Shown here: positions 31,010 through 42,442 of the stretch, piece after piece
How the letters are laid out: each line of letters begins with the position of its first letter
How positions within the stretch are numbered: the first letter of the stretch is position 1
From: Asparagopsis taxiformis
Lineage: Eukaryota > Rhodophyta > Florideophyceae > Bonnemaisoniales > Bonnemaisoniaceae
Direction: 5' to 3'
Length of the DNA stretch: 64,000 nt
NCBI GenBank assembly: GCA_030407315.1
Contig: JALQPE010002442.1
Span: forward strand, 1 to 64,000
Program-made: the position numbers and the translations under genes
Notes under the pieces: model-generated
The model's input: only the letters and a program-made list of their open reading frames with translations
What the model was told of the DNA's origin: nothing
Databases searched by the model: none

Positions 31010-31664
31010 TAATAGACCACGATCTGACGGTTCCTACTCTGCACCCACAGCCAAGCTGCCTCATCCATATCCTCTTCTGGATATGTTTGTTGGGAAACAT
31101 TGCTAGTCTCGAATTTCATTCGGTTGAGACAAAACATAGAGTATTCTGCAGAGCATAGACTATAATGAACTGATTCGAGCTTTCAAATGCCGACCTAGAC
31201 TTTTCCACGCGTTCAGTCGTTCATGTGTGTTTCTGTGCTGGAGAGAAAGTCTCTGTTGTGCATTGTGAGTTTCCGCTGATGTGTGGGTGGATGAGAGCTC
31301 ATAAATGAGTATATGATCACGATAGAAATGAGACTGGAAGGAGAATAGAGGAAGTAACAAAAGATAGAACTGTGCTGTACTGAAATGTATATAACGGGAC
31401 TGGAAGGAACTCCTTAGGGAGCTCCTTCCAGTCCCGTCCTATCCAGCTCAGCTAGCCAGTTAACTGACTGATCTATGCTGGGCTGGGATGGGTAGGACGG
31501 GATGGGACGGACTAGACTGGATTGGGAGGAGCTGAACTGAAATGGATAGGGCGGAATGGGACTGGACCGACTGGACTGGACTTCTAGGAACTGGGCTGGC
31601 TAGTAATGCATTTGACGGTACGGGACGAGACTGAGATTAACTGCGATACGCTGGGCTCGGCGAG
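31010..31664. other. Right flank of TE1 with hairpin and purine-rich degenerate repeats
   Basis: The first 130 bases are protein-like on the minus strand and may be the other side of a sequence split by TE1. From about 31440 to 31610 the DNA is a run of degenerate GGACTGGA/GGGATGGGA words. No gene is supported. Confidence 0.4.
31394..31437. repeat. Near-perfect inverted repeat (hairpin)
   Basis: ACGGGACTGGAAGGAACTCC pairs with GGAGCTCCTTCCAGTCCCGT with one mismatch around a loop of about four bases. The arm sequence recurs in degenerate form in the repeats to its right. Confidence 0.75.
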
Positions 31665-32135
31665 TCACTGGCGTCTGGGTCTTTTCTGCGGACGATGCGG
31701 AGTGACTGGAGAGGACAGGTTCTCTGGTGCGCAGCGCCTCTTAGATGCGTTACTACTGGACGGTACAAGAGGAGCCTGGTTCTGCCCCACCCATACCTTT
31801 CTTTTCTTGCATGGACGTTTTTTGTTTGGTTCGCTTCGAAGCTTTCGCTTCTTGTTTCGCTTGCTCTGGGACCGCGACGCTTTCAGGTCTTCTACTTCGC
31901 GTTTCGCCCCCTCCCCTTCCCCCTGGATCTTTCGTTTCTTGTTCTGGCTTTCTTCGTTTTGCTCGCTTCGCAGCTTTATTTTTTTGCACCCTCCCTTCCC
32001 GGATTGGGTAGCTTCCTGTTTCACCGTTTTCTCGCTTCGCTCCCGTTCCTGGTGCTCGCGGATCATTTCATCAAGGGGAAGGTCGATGTCGATCGGATAT
32101 TCAATGCGCACTTTGGGGAAAGTGAGGAGGGTCAT
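31665..32135 (-). CDS. Lysine/arginine-rich putative nuclear protein
   Basis: This 156-residue minus-strand ORF starts with ATG in a good context (A at -3). The first 35 residues are mixed, with several Asp and Glu. The rest is very basic, with repeated clusters such as KKRK at about residues 66, 93 and 110, like nuclear localisation signals. Two parts look like a diverged repeat (KIKLRSEQN and KRKLRSEPN). CATAAATA on the minus strand near 32275 could be a TATA element. The opposite strand is also open but reads as an unlikely hydrophobic protein. No family is recognised; a spurious ORF in biased sequence is possible. Confidence 0.4.
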   Translation of the reverse strand: MTLLTFPKVRIEYPIDIDLPLDEMIREHQERERSEKTVKQEATQSGKGGCKKIKLRSEQNEESQNKKRKIQGEGEGAKREVEDLKASRSQSKRNKKRKLRSEPNKKRPCKKRKVWVGQNQAPLVPSSSNASKRRCAPENLSSPVTPHRPQKRPRRQ

Positions 32136-34199
32136 GCTGTCAGGATGTTTCGCGTGAGGTGGTTGTTTCGCTGGCTGGGGGACAATTGGGACGGACTGTC
32201 GAGAGTTGGGGTATGCTGGAGTATGTTCGGTGTGGGATGATGGGGAAGAAGGTGGATGAACGGGCGGATGGGGTCTATTTATGTTGTTTGCCAGGTTGTG
32301 GTGGTGCTAGATGGATACGGGAGGGAAATAATTTGACAGGGATAGTGCAAAAAGGGTGTAGAGGGCGCGAGGTGGAATTGAAACTAGATTGTAAATACCA
32401 TGCAATGCACTAAATATGGTGCAAAATTTGGTGCATCACGGGTGGATGCAAAGAAATGTCCCATGTATCTATCTATCTATCTGTGAGTGAGTGTCAACAC
32501 ACTGTGTGTTTGTGTGGGATGTGAAATTTGGGAGATGGGGTTGGGCGAGTAATTCGATGTGCTTGGATGTCTGAACTGAGTATCTGACCGTGTAATGTTT
32601 TTCCCAGTGCCCGCACTCGATTTTGAGTCATGGAAGGATGAGCCGAGTCGAGTCCATCGAGCATATCGTTTATATAATGATGTCGAAAGTGAACATTCCA
32701 TTTCAAACAGTGTTATCTAGTCAATACTGAACTGTTGGAGTTGATGTCTTGCACTCTGCATCGAGCCGAGCCGTGTGAGCTACTCCCCAGTCAATGCTGT
32801 TCGACTGCATCATCTTGAATCGCATCTGACGTTGAATCATTTGAGGAAACGTGCCTCTACCATCAATATGGGAAAGACAATGTATGCACACACAATCCAA
32901 AATGCAACGGCTTTGTGGTAGATCGTGGCCTGCTCTCAAGTGTAAAGAATGATCACATATCTATGATCCTTTCATCAACGGTCCAATTCAACCTTGAGGG
33001 TAGATGTGGAAAGCCGTGACACATCAGGAACAAATATAGATGAAGCTGGATAACGCATTTAGTATGAACGTTGAATGTCCGTCTCGTCTTAGTGCATACG
33101 TATCCAGATACGCTGTCAGTGCATCTGTATCTATTGAAACTAAATTAGAAGCAAGATCAATGATGATATCTGGTACAGGTTCTACTGGAATATGGACAAG
33201 GTGGGATTGGAGATGACTTGTAGATGATTTCGGTCGTACGTGCAATGCGGTTTGAGTTAGATGAATCGATCCAATCGAGTTGTCGCCTCATCTTGTTTAC
33301 CAAACTGTTCTACATCGGGGAAAATCCCTATAGCTGGAGCGCTAGAACTTTTTATTGTTTTCGTCCAGTCGACCTACTGTTTCCGAGCTAGTTTATGGCA
33401 TTGTCCGAGGGATATGCGATGCGACGCAATGCAATGAGGAAAATCGGAGCGTTTCAGTGTAGGAAGGAACGAGCGAGTTCGGCAGCCTAACCGGCTACCG
33501 AGATCAGCTGTATTTCATTGGACAATCACACTGCTGGAGATGGTAAACTGCCGCATCTGCAATACAGTCCAGAGCGTGTCGGTCGACCAATTTATTGAAA
33601 TTGGTAAGATGCTGCAGACGACAAACACATCAGATGTGCAGTAAGATTTCAGTTTACTTCGTACGCTTGCATCAATTATTGATGATCTTGTGAGACGAGT
33701 CTCGCAGCACATAGATACTATGCCGCAGGGTACAGTCCAACTGTAATAGTCGCTTCATTTCTGTCAGGGCGCTAACTCATCGGATGCCGTAAGCACTGCA
33801 CCTTACACTAGAGAACTTTACACTGACAACATGTCAGACCTGCCCAATAGCAGTATTTAAGATTGGCCACCGTGATCTCAGTAAACGGCCGACGGTAACG
33901 AAGAATCTCCTTGTAACAATTTTGATCCACACGTGCAACACGATTTCAATTCATCGCCGATCTCACGCACATCATCCAATCAACATATCACATTTGTGCA
34001 ACCTGTACAATTTCGACCCGTGCTCCCACCCAGTGCTCTTCCAGTACACGTGTAACAATAACCGTGTCCACCACCTCTGTCTGTTCTTGTGACGCTAGCC
34101 AGAATACCAACCAACCTCCATCTCCACGTTTATCCCCGACATCAGCATTTACCGATTTCTCCCTTCACCACGTAGCTTGTACGCGCTCGCAATGAACAG
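32136..34199. other. Host DNA without a clear gene
   Basis: I see no supported gene. There is a short TATC microsatellite at about 32465-32482. An 84-codon plus-strand ORF (32159-32413) ends with three Cys and a closing Cys-x-x-His, but has no recognisable family. Confidence 0.45.
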
Positions 34200-35325
34200 G
34201 ATCGCAACAAACAGATCCATCGTGATTACATCTCCAGTCGGCTGAGGAGCAGCCAATGATTTGCAGTTCTACTTCTTCTTCTTCTGTCCGTCACGAACGA
34301 TTGCCTCGGGTCGCAGAGAAATAACGTTACGCTACATGGTCTCCCCCGATAGATTCCATTTTTCTCTGCTCTTGCTGTACCTCGATCGGTGTTCTGCATT
34401 GCAAAGGCGCTCAATTTCACTGACTGGCGTTTCAACAGCCGAGCAAGCATTCCGCGGAACGATCCAAGCTCAACAACCCCATTGCATACGTACGCATATT
34501 GGTCTCTGAGACTTTTTGTTTGGCAGCGCACGGCAAATAGTTCTCTGTACGAACATTCTGCGCGAGGACAGAGTGAACGGCTCTCGATTGATGACAACGG
34601 ATTATCTGTGGCGCGATTTATGGTCACGCACCCGCACAATACCGCTGATCGTAGAATGGTTATGCAACAGACTCTAGACTCTTTGGTCATGAGCTACTCG
34701 GCCAACGTGGAAACCTCGTTACGAGCTGCGACGCATTTATTGCCAGTGTGTGAAAGCGATGCCGAAACCCCTCGAGCTCTGGATCAGTGGTTCTTCACCA
34801 CGGACAAAATATGTTGAAGCTGTTGAAACGCTGGAAAAGTCCAATGAGGTTCTTGCCGAATTTCTGTTAACGTCGGAACTCTGAGTGATCACAGGCATTC
34901 CATAAATTTATGGTCCTTCGCTCACATCCGATGCTAATGAGCTAGCACAACTGGTGCCTCGAGAAACGCGTGAATTGCTGCACAGAGTGCTGATGAGTGG
35001 GTTTCCAGGCCTTTGAACGGAAGCACAGACTGGTGTGAAAGTGGCAATTGAGTTGAGTCTGTGCGATCTCGCCTGTTCAATATGCTGACTAATCCTGGGG
35101 AAACTGCTGCGTACATTATGGTGAGCGATACTGCAACAGCAACTGCGCTCTGTACACTGCAACATCAACAGGGTGATGTGTGTGTGATCTCAGAGCTGAG
35201 TGTGATTTCAAGAGGTTATTCTAAATTGCTGGTGCTCATGCAAAGGGTCATTCTCTACAGCTGGAGCGCTGCAGGTTGTAACGAACGGACGAGCGATTCG
35301 ACAAGTATTACAATAGCGTGACTGC
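34200..35325 (+). pseudogene. Coding-like stretch broken by frame changes
   Basis: Successive plus-strand segments read as plausible protein in different frames, each ending at a stop: near 34250-34320, 34425-34530, 34545-34815, 34815-34885, 34930-35025 and 35080-35320. The pieces are rich in Glu, Leu and Ala, and two (ETLEKSNEVLAEFLL and NELAQLVPRETRELL) look helical. This is what a decayed gene or uncorrected indels would give. I recognise no family, and a chance pattern cannot be excluded. Confidence 0.25.
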
Positions 35326-35892
35326 GAAACAATCGAACAGTATTTTTCATGTCTAGATGTGGGCAGCAGGGTGGGTGGTGGGAGAACATTCGTTGAAGGT
35401 GGTGGGGATATCGAGCTGAACCGCTCAACGACACGATCGAGGTTGGTTGTGAATACAGACGAGGTGAAAAGCGATTGTGCGGTCGGCGAGTCGAGGTTAC
35501 CTGCAGCGCAACACCCGGCTCGGCTGTTGTTGCAAATAATGCGAACTGAATCGCACCTGAGCAAATACGGTACCTCCTACAATTTGTAGTGCTTGGGCGC
35601 AGTTTGTGGTATCACGCGGCCATGGCGGATCGGTCAGAATTTGGAAATCGCGGGTGAAACACAGTGTTATGTTTGCAATGTTTTATTTAGCAGTTGTGGT
35701 TGTGAATGGAGAGGATGTGGGGATTGCATGGCAGTCGTACAGCTCTGCGGGGGTGCACGCGGGTAGGGTGAGATGGGGTTACTTGGTAGCGTAGGCGAGA
35801 AGATTACGTTTCACCGTTCTACTCTGCACCGTCATCATGGACTAAATATTATGGTGGAAGTGGAGGAGAGGGCTGGAGCCGTACGGTCTAGC
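35326..35892. other. Host intergenic DNA upstream of the copy B gene
   Basis: No gene is supported. The junction with the duplicated block is at or left of 35893; the matching part of copy A would lie outside the window. Confidence 0.5.
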
Positions 35893-35904
35893 GCATGGAG
35901 TCAC

Positions 35905-35912
35905 TATATAAA
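35905..35912 (+). promoter_or_regulatory. TATA box of the cysteine-rich gene
   Basis: TATATAAA lies 126 bases before the ATG at 36031, a typical Pol II core promoter position for a leader of about 95 bases. Confidence 0.55.
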
Positions 35913-36030
35913 CACTGATCCATCGATCGATCAACCGGCCGATTACACGCCACCCACACTTGCCCGCTCTGTCCTCCCAACGCATCGGCAATTCATCGAC
36001 CCCTCATCTACACGACAGTGTATCTCGAAA

Positions 36031-36594
36031 ATGAAGGTCGTGTTCGTCACCCTGCTTCTGCTCTCGGTCATCTCAACAATCTCGGTACACGCGAGCAGTG
36101 TTTCTGAGCGCGGCCGAGAGATACCCGGTGCGACAAACGCCAGAAGAATTGCAAATGTACAAAATGGCCATCAATCCCAGCAGCAGGAGCGGGAGGACTC
36201 TGGCAATGACGTTGGGGCCGGTGAGACGATTGAGGAGATGGACGACGTAGGTGGTTCATTGCCGGTCACTATTCGCAAGAAGAAAGCGTTTGGGGCCCGA
36301 TTCCCAAGAACGTGCCCCTGCAAACAGGTCAAGGCCCGTCCTGGAAAGTGCTATTACTTTCTCAAGAGCAAGGGCTTCAAGTGCAAGAGTCGCACATGCG
36401 AGCCGCGGTATGTGTGCGTACCGAAGAAGGTTGCTGCCAAGCTGGCAAAGAAGTTTGGAAAGGTGTTGCTGATGTGTATCAGGCGGGTGACGAGGAAGCG
36501 AATTGTGCCGTGGATCAGGAAGGGGCGGAAGGGATTGTGCAAGTCTATTCGAACGCGCAGGAGAGTGTTCTATGTGCCGTATGTTCGCTCGTGA
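36031..36594 (+). CDS. Secreted cysteine-rich cationic protein (prepropeptide-like)
   Basis: An intronless 187-residue ORF. Residues 1-21 form a clear signal peptide (basic start, leucine-rich core, small residues before the cut), so the protein should enter the secretory pathway. Residues about 22-80 are polar and acidic. The rest is strongly basic, with eight cysteines (CPC, then six more) and many Lys and Arg, enough for four disulfides. A basic stretch (RKKK) at the border could be a processing site. Signal, acidic propeptide and cationic cysteine-rich domain is the layout of many antimicrobial peptide precursors, but I recognise no family. The frame is open further upstream, but the TATA position and A-rich context favour this ATG. 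The copy at 141-698 is broken. Confidence 0.82.
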   Translation: MKVVFVTLLLLSVISTISVHASSVSERGREIPGATNARRIANVQNGHQSQQQEREDSGNDVGAGETIEEMDDVGGSLPVTIRKKKAFGARFPRTCPCKQVKARPGKCYYFLKSKGFKCKSRTCEPRYVCVPKKVAAKLAKKFGKVLLMCIRRVTRKRIVPWIRKGRKGLCKSIRTRRRVFYVPYVRS

Positions 36595-36739
36595 CGCGAG
36601 GAGCTGGACAGTGCGGGGCAATAGCAATAGTAGTTGTATGGAGAATGTGCACGAGTTGGTTATGGGGAGTGATTTGATTTGAGATTTGGGACGGTGGGTG
36701 TGCGTGCGACGTGTGCCATGTATTGCAATCTAATCTTTC

Positions 36740-36745
36740 AATAAA
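36740..36745 (+). terminator. Polyadenylation signal AATAAA, copy B
   Basis: AATAAA lies about 145 bases after the stop codon, completing a compact transcription unit of about 0.8 kb. Confidence 0.55.
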
Positions 36746-37684
36746 TGAATGGGCCGACGAACGAACGAACGAACGAAGAAAAGAATAGATGGATGAGGCG
36801 AAAAGGGCGAGGACGAACACGTAGATCAATACTCGGAGCAAGGGTGGAAAGCGGTCTTCAATTCATACAACAGTGAATACTGCAATAGAGAGCGAACAGC
36901 ATATCTATCATGCCATTGAGGCTGCACAGCGCACCGTGCTGGAGATTGCAAACCGCCTCGCCAGATTCAGAACACACCGGGAGGCATTGGTCTGGACATC
37001 ATGTTTTTGCTACACACGCATGCGATACAGCTCCGAAACAAACGTCCTTGCACCTCTCCTAGCAGTCATACCATATCTGTACTGAACCACGAGCGCGCGC
37101 TCCCTCTCTCTTTGTCATCACCGCACCTTGTCACAATACCTCATCGTCTTTCGTCACGACACCACGAATGAAATATGTGCAAATAACTGAAACTGTACAA
37201 TCATAAAGCTCCACACCACTATCAACACTCCCGTTCACTGTTTTCATTTCTTCCCAGCATCACAACAACCATACTGCCTCACACCCCCGTTGCAGCCCCT
37301 ATACTCCGAACCTGCACCAACGTCATCCACGATAATAAGCGTGTGCTGTGCCGGTCTCCAGACCAGACCGAATGCCATTATCTCGTCATTGCGTGCTCCC
37401 TTCTTTCCCTTCTACTATACGTCAGCAGTAAGAGTTTGGTGGGTGGGTGTGATGGAACTAAATTAGAAAATTTAGTTCCATCACAACCAACCACCTACCA
37501 CACGCATCCGATTCTTGCTGAACCGATAGAATGGTTTCAGAATAGTTTTAGTGTCAAGTATCTATATATCTGATACGAGGGCAGGATCTATCGCATCACG
37601 CAGACACTGCCAGTTTGCTCTATGTCTAACTGTCTGCATGCCTGGCTCAGAATTTTCGAGCTACAAGCTGACCGACCTCGGTAG
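36746..37684. other. Host intergenic DNA, copy B
   Basis: Same content as 852-1789: the GAAC microsatellite (about 36757-36779) and the hairpin at 37449-37484. No gene is supported. Confidence 0.5.
37449..37484. repeat. Perfect 16-bp inverted repeat with 4-nt loop, copy B
   Basis: Identical to 1554-1589. The arms are 37449-37464 and 37469-37484. Confidence 0.8.
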
Positions 37685-37691
37685 AAAAAAA
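37685..37691 (-). terminator. RNA polymerase III terminator (T7), copy B
   Basis: Seven T residues on the minus strand, 13 nt past the tRNA 3' end. Confidence 0.7.
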
Positions 37692-37704
37692 TATTCCGAG
37701 CTGA

Positions 37705-38075
37705 TGTGCCTGCCGGGCTTCGATCCCGGTACCTCTCGTGTAATCAGGTAATCCACGAGCCACAGGGGACCGATGACCTCGCAGAGGCAGACGAGCAGCG
37801 CATTCCCCCATAGCTCGGGATCTCCTGCGCCCTCGGGAGATCTCTGGCTCGAGGGAATGCGTGTACAGCCGTTCGCCGGCCGCAGGACCGCCGATGCGGC
37901 GCGCCCGCGGCACCCCGACTCCCTCTGTGGCCCGTGTGCACCCGATTGGAGCGCACCAGAACGCTCCCCCGCGGCCCGTGGAAAGGTTTCACCGCGAACG
38001 GGGTGTGTTCATCAGGTTCCAGCTCGGGAGACCAGGGTATGACACGAGCGCTACTTCCAACTGAGCTACAGGCAC
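37705..38075 (-). tRNA. tRNA with 297-nt intron, probably tRNA-Met(CAT), copy B
   Basis: Exon 1 is 38075-38038 and exon 2 is 37740-37705. Both exons are identical to copy A. All length differences (one extra C in a C run, two extra bases in a GC tract) lie in the intron, which is now 297 nt. That the exons are unchanged while the intron varies fits an intron, though the sample is small. The intron contains nested inverted repeats (GCGCATTCCC against GGGAATGCG, and GGGATCTCC against GGGAGATCT) and should fold strongly. Confidence 0.72.
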
Positions 38076-41000
38076 ATCCTCTCGCATGGCTGTGCACAGC
38101 GAGTGAATGTGTATTTGTAATACGAATACAAATTTTGTATGATGCAGATGGGGTAACTTACAGCAGTGGCCGGATGCCAATGGGTGTTTCACGGCGGTGG
38201 CCGCCGTGGCGATTCTGCTGCGCCGTGGCTGCGCTGCACTGCACTGCACTGCTCACTTCGCTGGGCGGTTGGCTTCCAAATTTATTTCAAAAAGATAATC
38301 AAATTTGCGGAAATAAACGTGTCATTCACTGCTGCATTGTGACAGTTATACCGAACAGACGCCAGGTAGATGGAACAGCCGGCCCCTTTGGTCATGCCGT
38401 CCATGCCACTACACACACCGAACTCGCTAAACACCTTACAGATAGTAGGATAAGTAGAGACAGGCTGTCACACGCACACCACCGTCCACCGAGAGGGGAA
38501 CGAGACTATAATAACCGAGTCCAGTGATCAAGTAAGAATAAAGAGCTACGGCAATCTCAGTCCAGACACAGTATGTGATCCACCAGGCACATAACGACGC
38601 AGTACCGACCCTTCTCTTCGGTTAATTAATTGTGGAGCACACGCTCAACTCGTACAAGTCCAATTCCATCAAATAAGCAGTTGTAGAGGATTTTCATGAA
38701 CCACTTGCTACAGTCTGCAGCTCATGAGCTTACTCGGAGTGGGACAGACCCGTTTGCTTGGGAAACCACACCAAAGAAACGAATGAAACACCTACTAGTG
38801 CCTCATAGAGAGGCACATCGAAGTGATTGACGCAGCATCACCACAAACATCCCCTTGTCTATCGTCGGAGGCTGTTCCCGTTTGCGGACAGGTGTGACGT
38901 TCATTCGTAGCTGAACTGGCTCACTTGTGTCGACTGCAGAGCTGGTATGGATGTCTGTAACCTTTCTTACTCTTGATGGGTGAGTGCGTGAGTGCATCCT
39001 GTACTACTAGTAACAATTTGAAGCTCCCTCCGATTGATTCATCCTGCATCTATCGTACACCTTGAACGTTTCTTTGGTGGTTTCATTGTGGTGATGAATA
39101 TAGGAGACTATGAAAGCGAGTCATGGAGGGTTTCCATCCATGGGTTTGATTTGTGGTGCAATGACTCTGATATCGATTCGAATCAGGTTTGTGAGCTGTT
39201 TTAAGAAAGCACCAAGAGGCGTTCAAACTATCCTGTCTCGGTATTCAGGCTCGAAGGTACAGTTAGTAGTTTTTGGCTGATCGCTTGCTTGGCTGTATGT
39301 TTTGAAAAGACAGATACGATAAATTGAGAATGTCGGTTCATTTGATGCTGGGTTACAGTTCAGAGGTTGTATTTAGGACCTGAGATCCTGAATGGGTAGA
39401 GGAGATAGAACCAACATTGGGTCAGTGACACACTGAAGGTGGGAGTGATACACTAAAAAGTTTACAACGGGCACTCAGTATGTGAAGGGAGTTCTCAGTG
39501 GTGGAATAGGGAAGCAAGAGGTAGTGGAAGAACTTGGCTGCTGGACAGAAGATTGGCTGTTGTGGATACAGTGACAACTGTAGGGCTCAAATCGACGCTT
39601 AGACGTAAAAGCTTGGGAATCATTTCAAACGTCCCGAGTAGTCGTCGTCGGGGGGGACTGGTGTCGCACGCCTTGATTCTATTAGCCCGAAGCGGTGAAG
39701 TGTGTTCACAATACCGAAGACCTCTGTTCTGGAATCGGTAGGTGGTAGGGTGGTTGAATCAGACGGGTCTTGATCACTCCTAGACGAATATCAACCAGTG
39801 CGGTGGACGAGCCGGCGGTGGCTAGGTTGGATAACGGGAACGGGGAGGTGCTGTAACGGATTGTCAACCTGGAAAGAGCGTCGCGACACACAGATTGTGT
39901 CTGCTACAGATAATCACGCTTGAGCGACACTTGTAACCTTGATCAGCCTCACATGTGCAGGCGTCGTGTTGGCGCTTCGTGGAAACCCGGTGACCAAGGT
40001 ACGTGACGCACCGACACTGTCGGTACGCAACGGAACGCTTTACAAGACGGATCGATTGACACGGGCGTGGAAACAGTGCTTCGCCTCTAGATTTGACCTG
40101 GATCGTAGCACTAGAGTGGTAATTTGCTCTTTACTCATTGGAGATTGGTCACTACTTGTAATAGCGTGTCGGGCCCGAATGGCCCGTTCCGGGGTATCCA
40201 ACCGGACGGTCTACGCCGGCAGCCGCGATGGTATTAAAATACGTTTACAGTTATCAGTCTCCCTACACGTGGCGCATACCACGCTCGCTCGCGCACCCGC
40301 CAGTTGTACACAATTTTGAAATATGTAAAAAGGAAACCGCCGGGATGCAACGGTCACCACTGGCGATTGCATTGAATGGTCGCGTGAGCTGACAAGTGTG
40401 TGTCGTCACGCCACCGCGTTACGGCAACTTCTTTGCTCGTACAGCCCAAGTAGCCCATTGGCTTTTTCGATTAGTCGTAAGTGCCCGCCCGTTTCGTGCA
40501 TTTGTCCCACAAGAATGGTGATCCAACAAGCATCTGAAGGTCCCTCGTGGGAAGGAGAGGGTAATTGAGCACATGGAACACAGTTTGGAAGTATAGGGAA
40601 CAGAACCCGTGAGGGAAAAGAGGAAACTGGTACAGGGAGGCAGCGAACCTGGGGCGCTGATAGAGCTGAAAGACTAAGGATTGACTATTGCCGCGCATCA
40701 CAGTCAGATAAGGTAGGAGCAGGCAAACACCAACTGGGATACGCAAGTTTTGAGTGCAGCGACACGAACACGTCCAGTGATACACCAGGAGGGCGGAGAC
40801 GCCTGGCTGCTGCTTGATATGCACGCACAATCTCACGCCACTCGTGGTATGAGCAATACTGATTCGACGATTCAACAATAATTTGAAATAGTTCGACATA
40901 TTTACTCTTTGTGGGTGTTCCAAACATTTGACAACCGGTACAACAGAGCTGCAGGACCTGTTTTGCGCTTGATGTAATGGTTTTGCTGTGGAAACAGAGC

Positions 41001-41271
41001 AAAGATGATCCCTGATCGATTTCAAATCTCTCACAGAGACCCTTTCATCTTACATCACCTCAACGATTTCTCAATCCGTCCAATTTCGCTTTCTTGCAGC
41101 TTTGGGAAGATTTATTCTGGATTTTAGACAGGCAATTGGGTCCGAACGCTACATTGCACCCCTTTAGAAATTCATCAACACCCTTTATCGCAGAACATCT
41201 TGTCGGAAACCCTTCGGTCGTGCGTCGCACTTCCATCGTACTACTCGACTGTGACGTATAAACATCTAATG
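38076..41271. other. Host DNA without a clear gene, left flank of TE1, copy B
   Basis: Same as 2177-5280, plus 92 bases at 39635-39726 that copy A lacks. No supported gene. Confidence 0.4.
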
Positions 41272-41953
41272 TGTAGCAGGTAGAAAATCCGCTAGAGCGG
41301 CAAACCACCCGACAGGTGTCCCGAGCCTCGGTAGAGGAAGTGGTAGAGCAGATGAACCTTATAGTATACCCAGCGGGAAGTCTCGTATGAGAGAAGAGGT
41401 CGCTACCCGGAAGGGGTTAGGCGAATAGGAATGCTCACGCTAGGTGCGTATGGATGGAGCGAGTGACGTAATCCGTCGAGCTGTTAGCTAACCCTAAGGT
41501 TGTCCCTGAGAGGGTTAAACAATAGGTATGCAAACACTGTTCCAATGGGTCGTAATTCCACTTGAGTTTACGTTACTCTAGAAACCGTGCCTACTGGCTA
41601 TTCCAGTGGCAGTTTTATACTAAGTCTACTGTAAGCTAGGGTTAGTGGTTAGGAATAAATATCCAGTTAGTGACCAATCAGAACCCAATTACTGGCGCCC
41701 GCCTACCCGCGAGGTTATTGCCAATAGGCTTACATTGTAATGTATGGCTGATCAGCCTAAGTTAAAATTTGCCCCTTGTGGGGTCTTGGCCGGGGCCGAT
41801 AGGCCCGAGTGGGGTATTTGCAGCCTTGCGCTTGTCCCAATTACAGGAAACACGCCCAGTTGGCTGGTGCCTTGTGATTGGCACATCCCTTAAGTGGGTA
41901 CCCAATAGGGAAGCGACACGCTCAGATTGGGAGGACCGCCAGGCGGTACGACA
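41272..41953 (-). repeat. TE1 3' LTR, copy B
   Basis: Same 682-bp LTR and the same left flank (CTAATG) as in copy A. Confidence 0.95.
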
Positions 41954-42442
41954 TGGCCCCCTCCTGAGAGATTTGTCGTCCCGACAAAATTAAAAAAATA
42001 CAAAATTTTGGCGATAGCCGTTGCATTTCGGCATTCAAAATTTCTCCCGCGCCCGACGCGTGTGCGCTATTTTTGTTGTCCACCCGACTCTTGCGAAGGT
42101 CCACCAGACCGTTTCCACTTTGGAATTGACAACATCGGTTGTATTGATCCCTCAGCTGTACCGCGCCTCACCCCTTCGGTGTTCAATTGCATTGTACTTG
42201 CGTCCCTTCCGTCATCCCTCAAAGGGTTTTTGCATCAAATCGCGAGATAATCAGGCGCGTGATCGCGTGAGTGGCGCCGCTTTGAGGCCCGTATTCGCTA
42301 TCCGGCCACTCGCCTTGCGATCCCTCCCCATCAGGGTTGAATTCCGTAGCTCTTCTGCTGGAGATTTAAGCCAATAGGCCATCGGTTTATCCCGTACAGG
42401 GTTTTATCGCCAACGTATTCCACCGCCTTTCGTCGGCGTAAA
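41954..42442 (+). other. Polypurine tract and antisense leader, TE1 copy B
   Basis: Polypurine tract at 41954-41965, then about 475 bases up to the antisense ATG, identical to copy A as far as I can see. Confidence 0.4.

Noticed and set aside
31606..32240. Plus-strand hydrophobic ORFs as a membrane protein
   Set aside because: They mirror the lysine-rich minus-strand ORF: AAA/AAG codons read in reverse give TTT/CTT, so hydrophobicity is a by-product.
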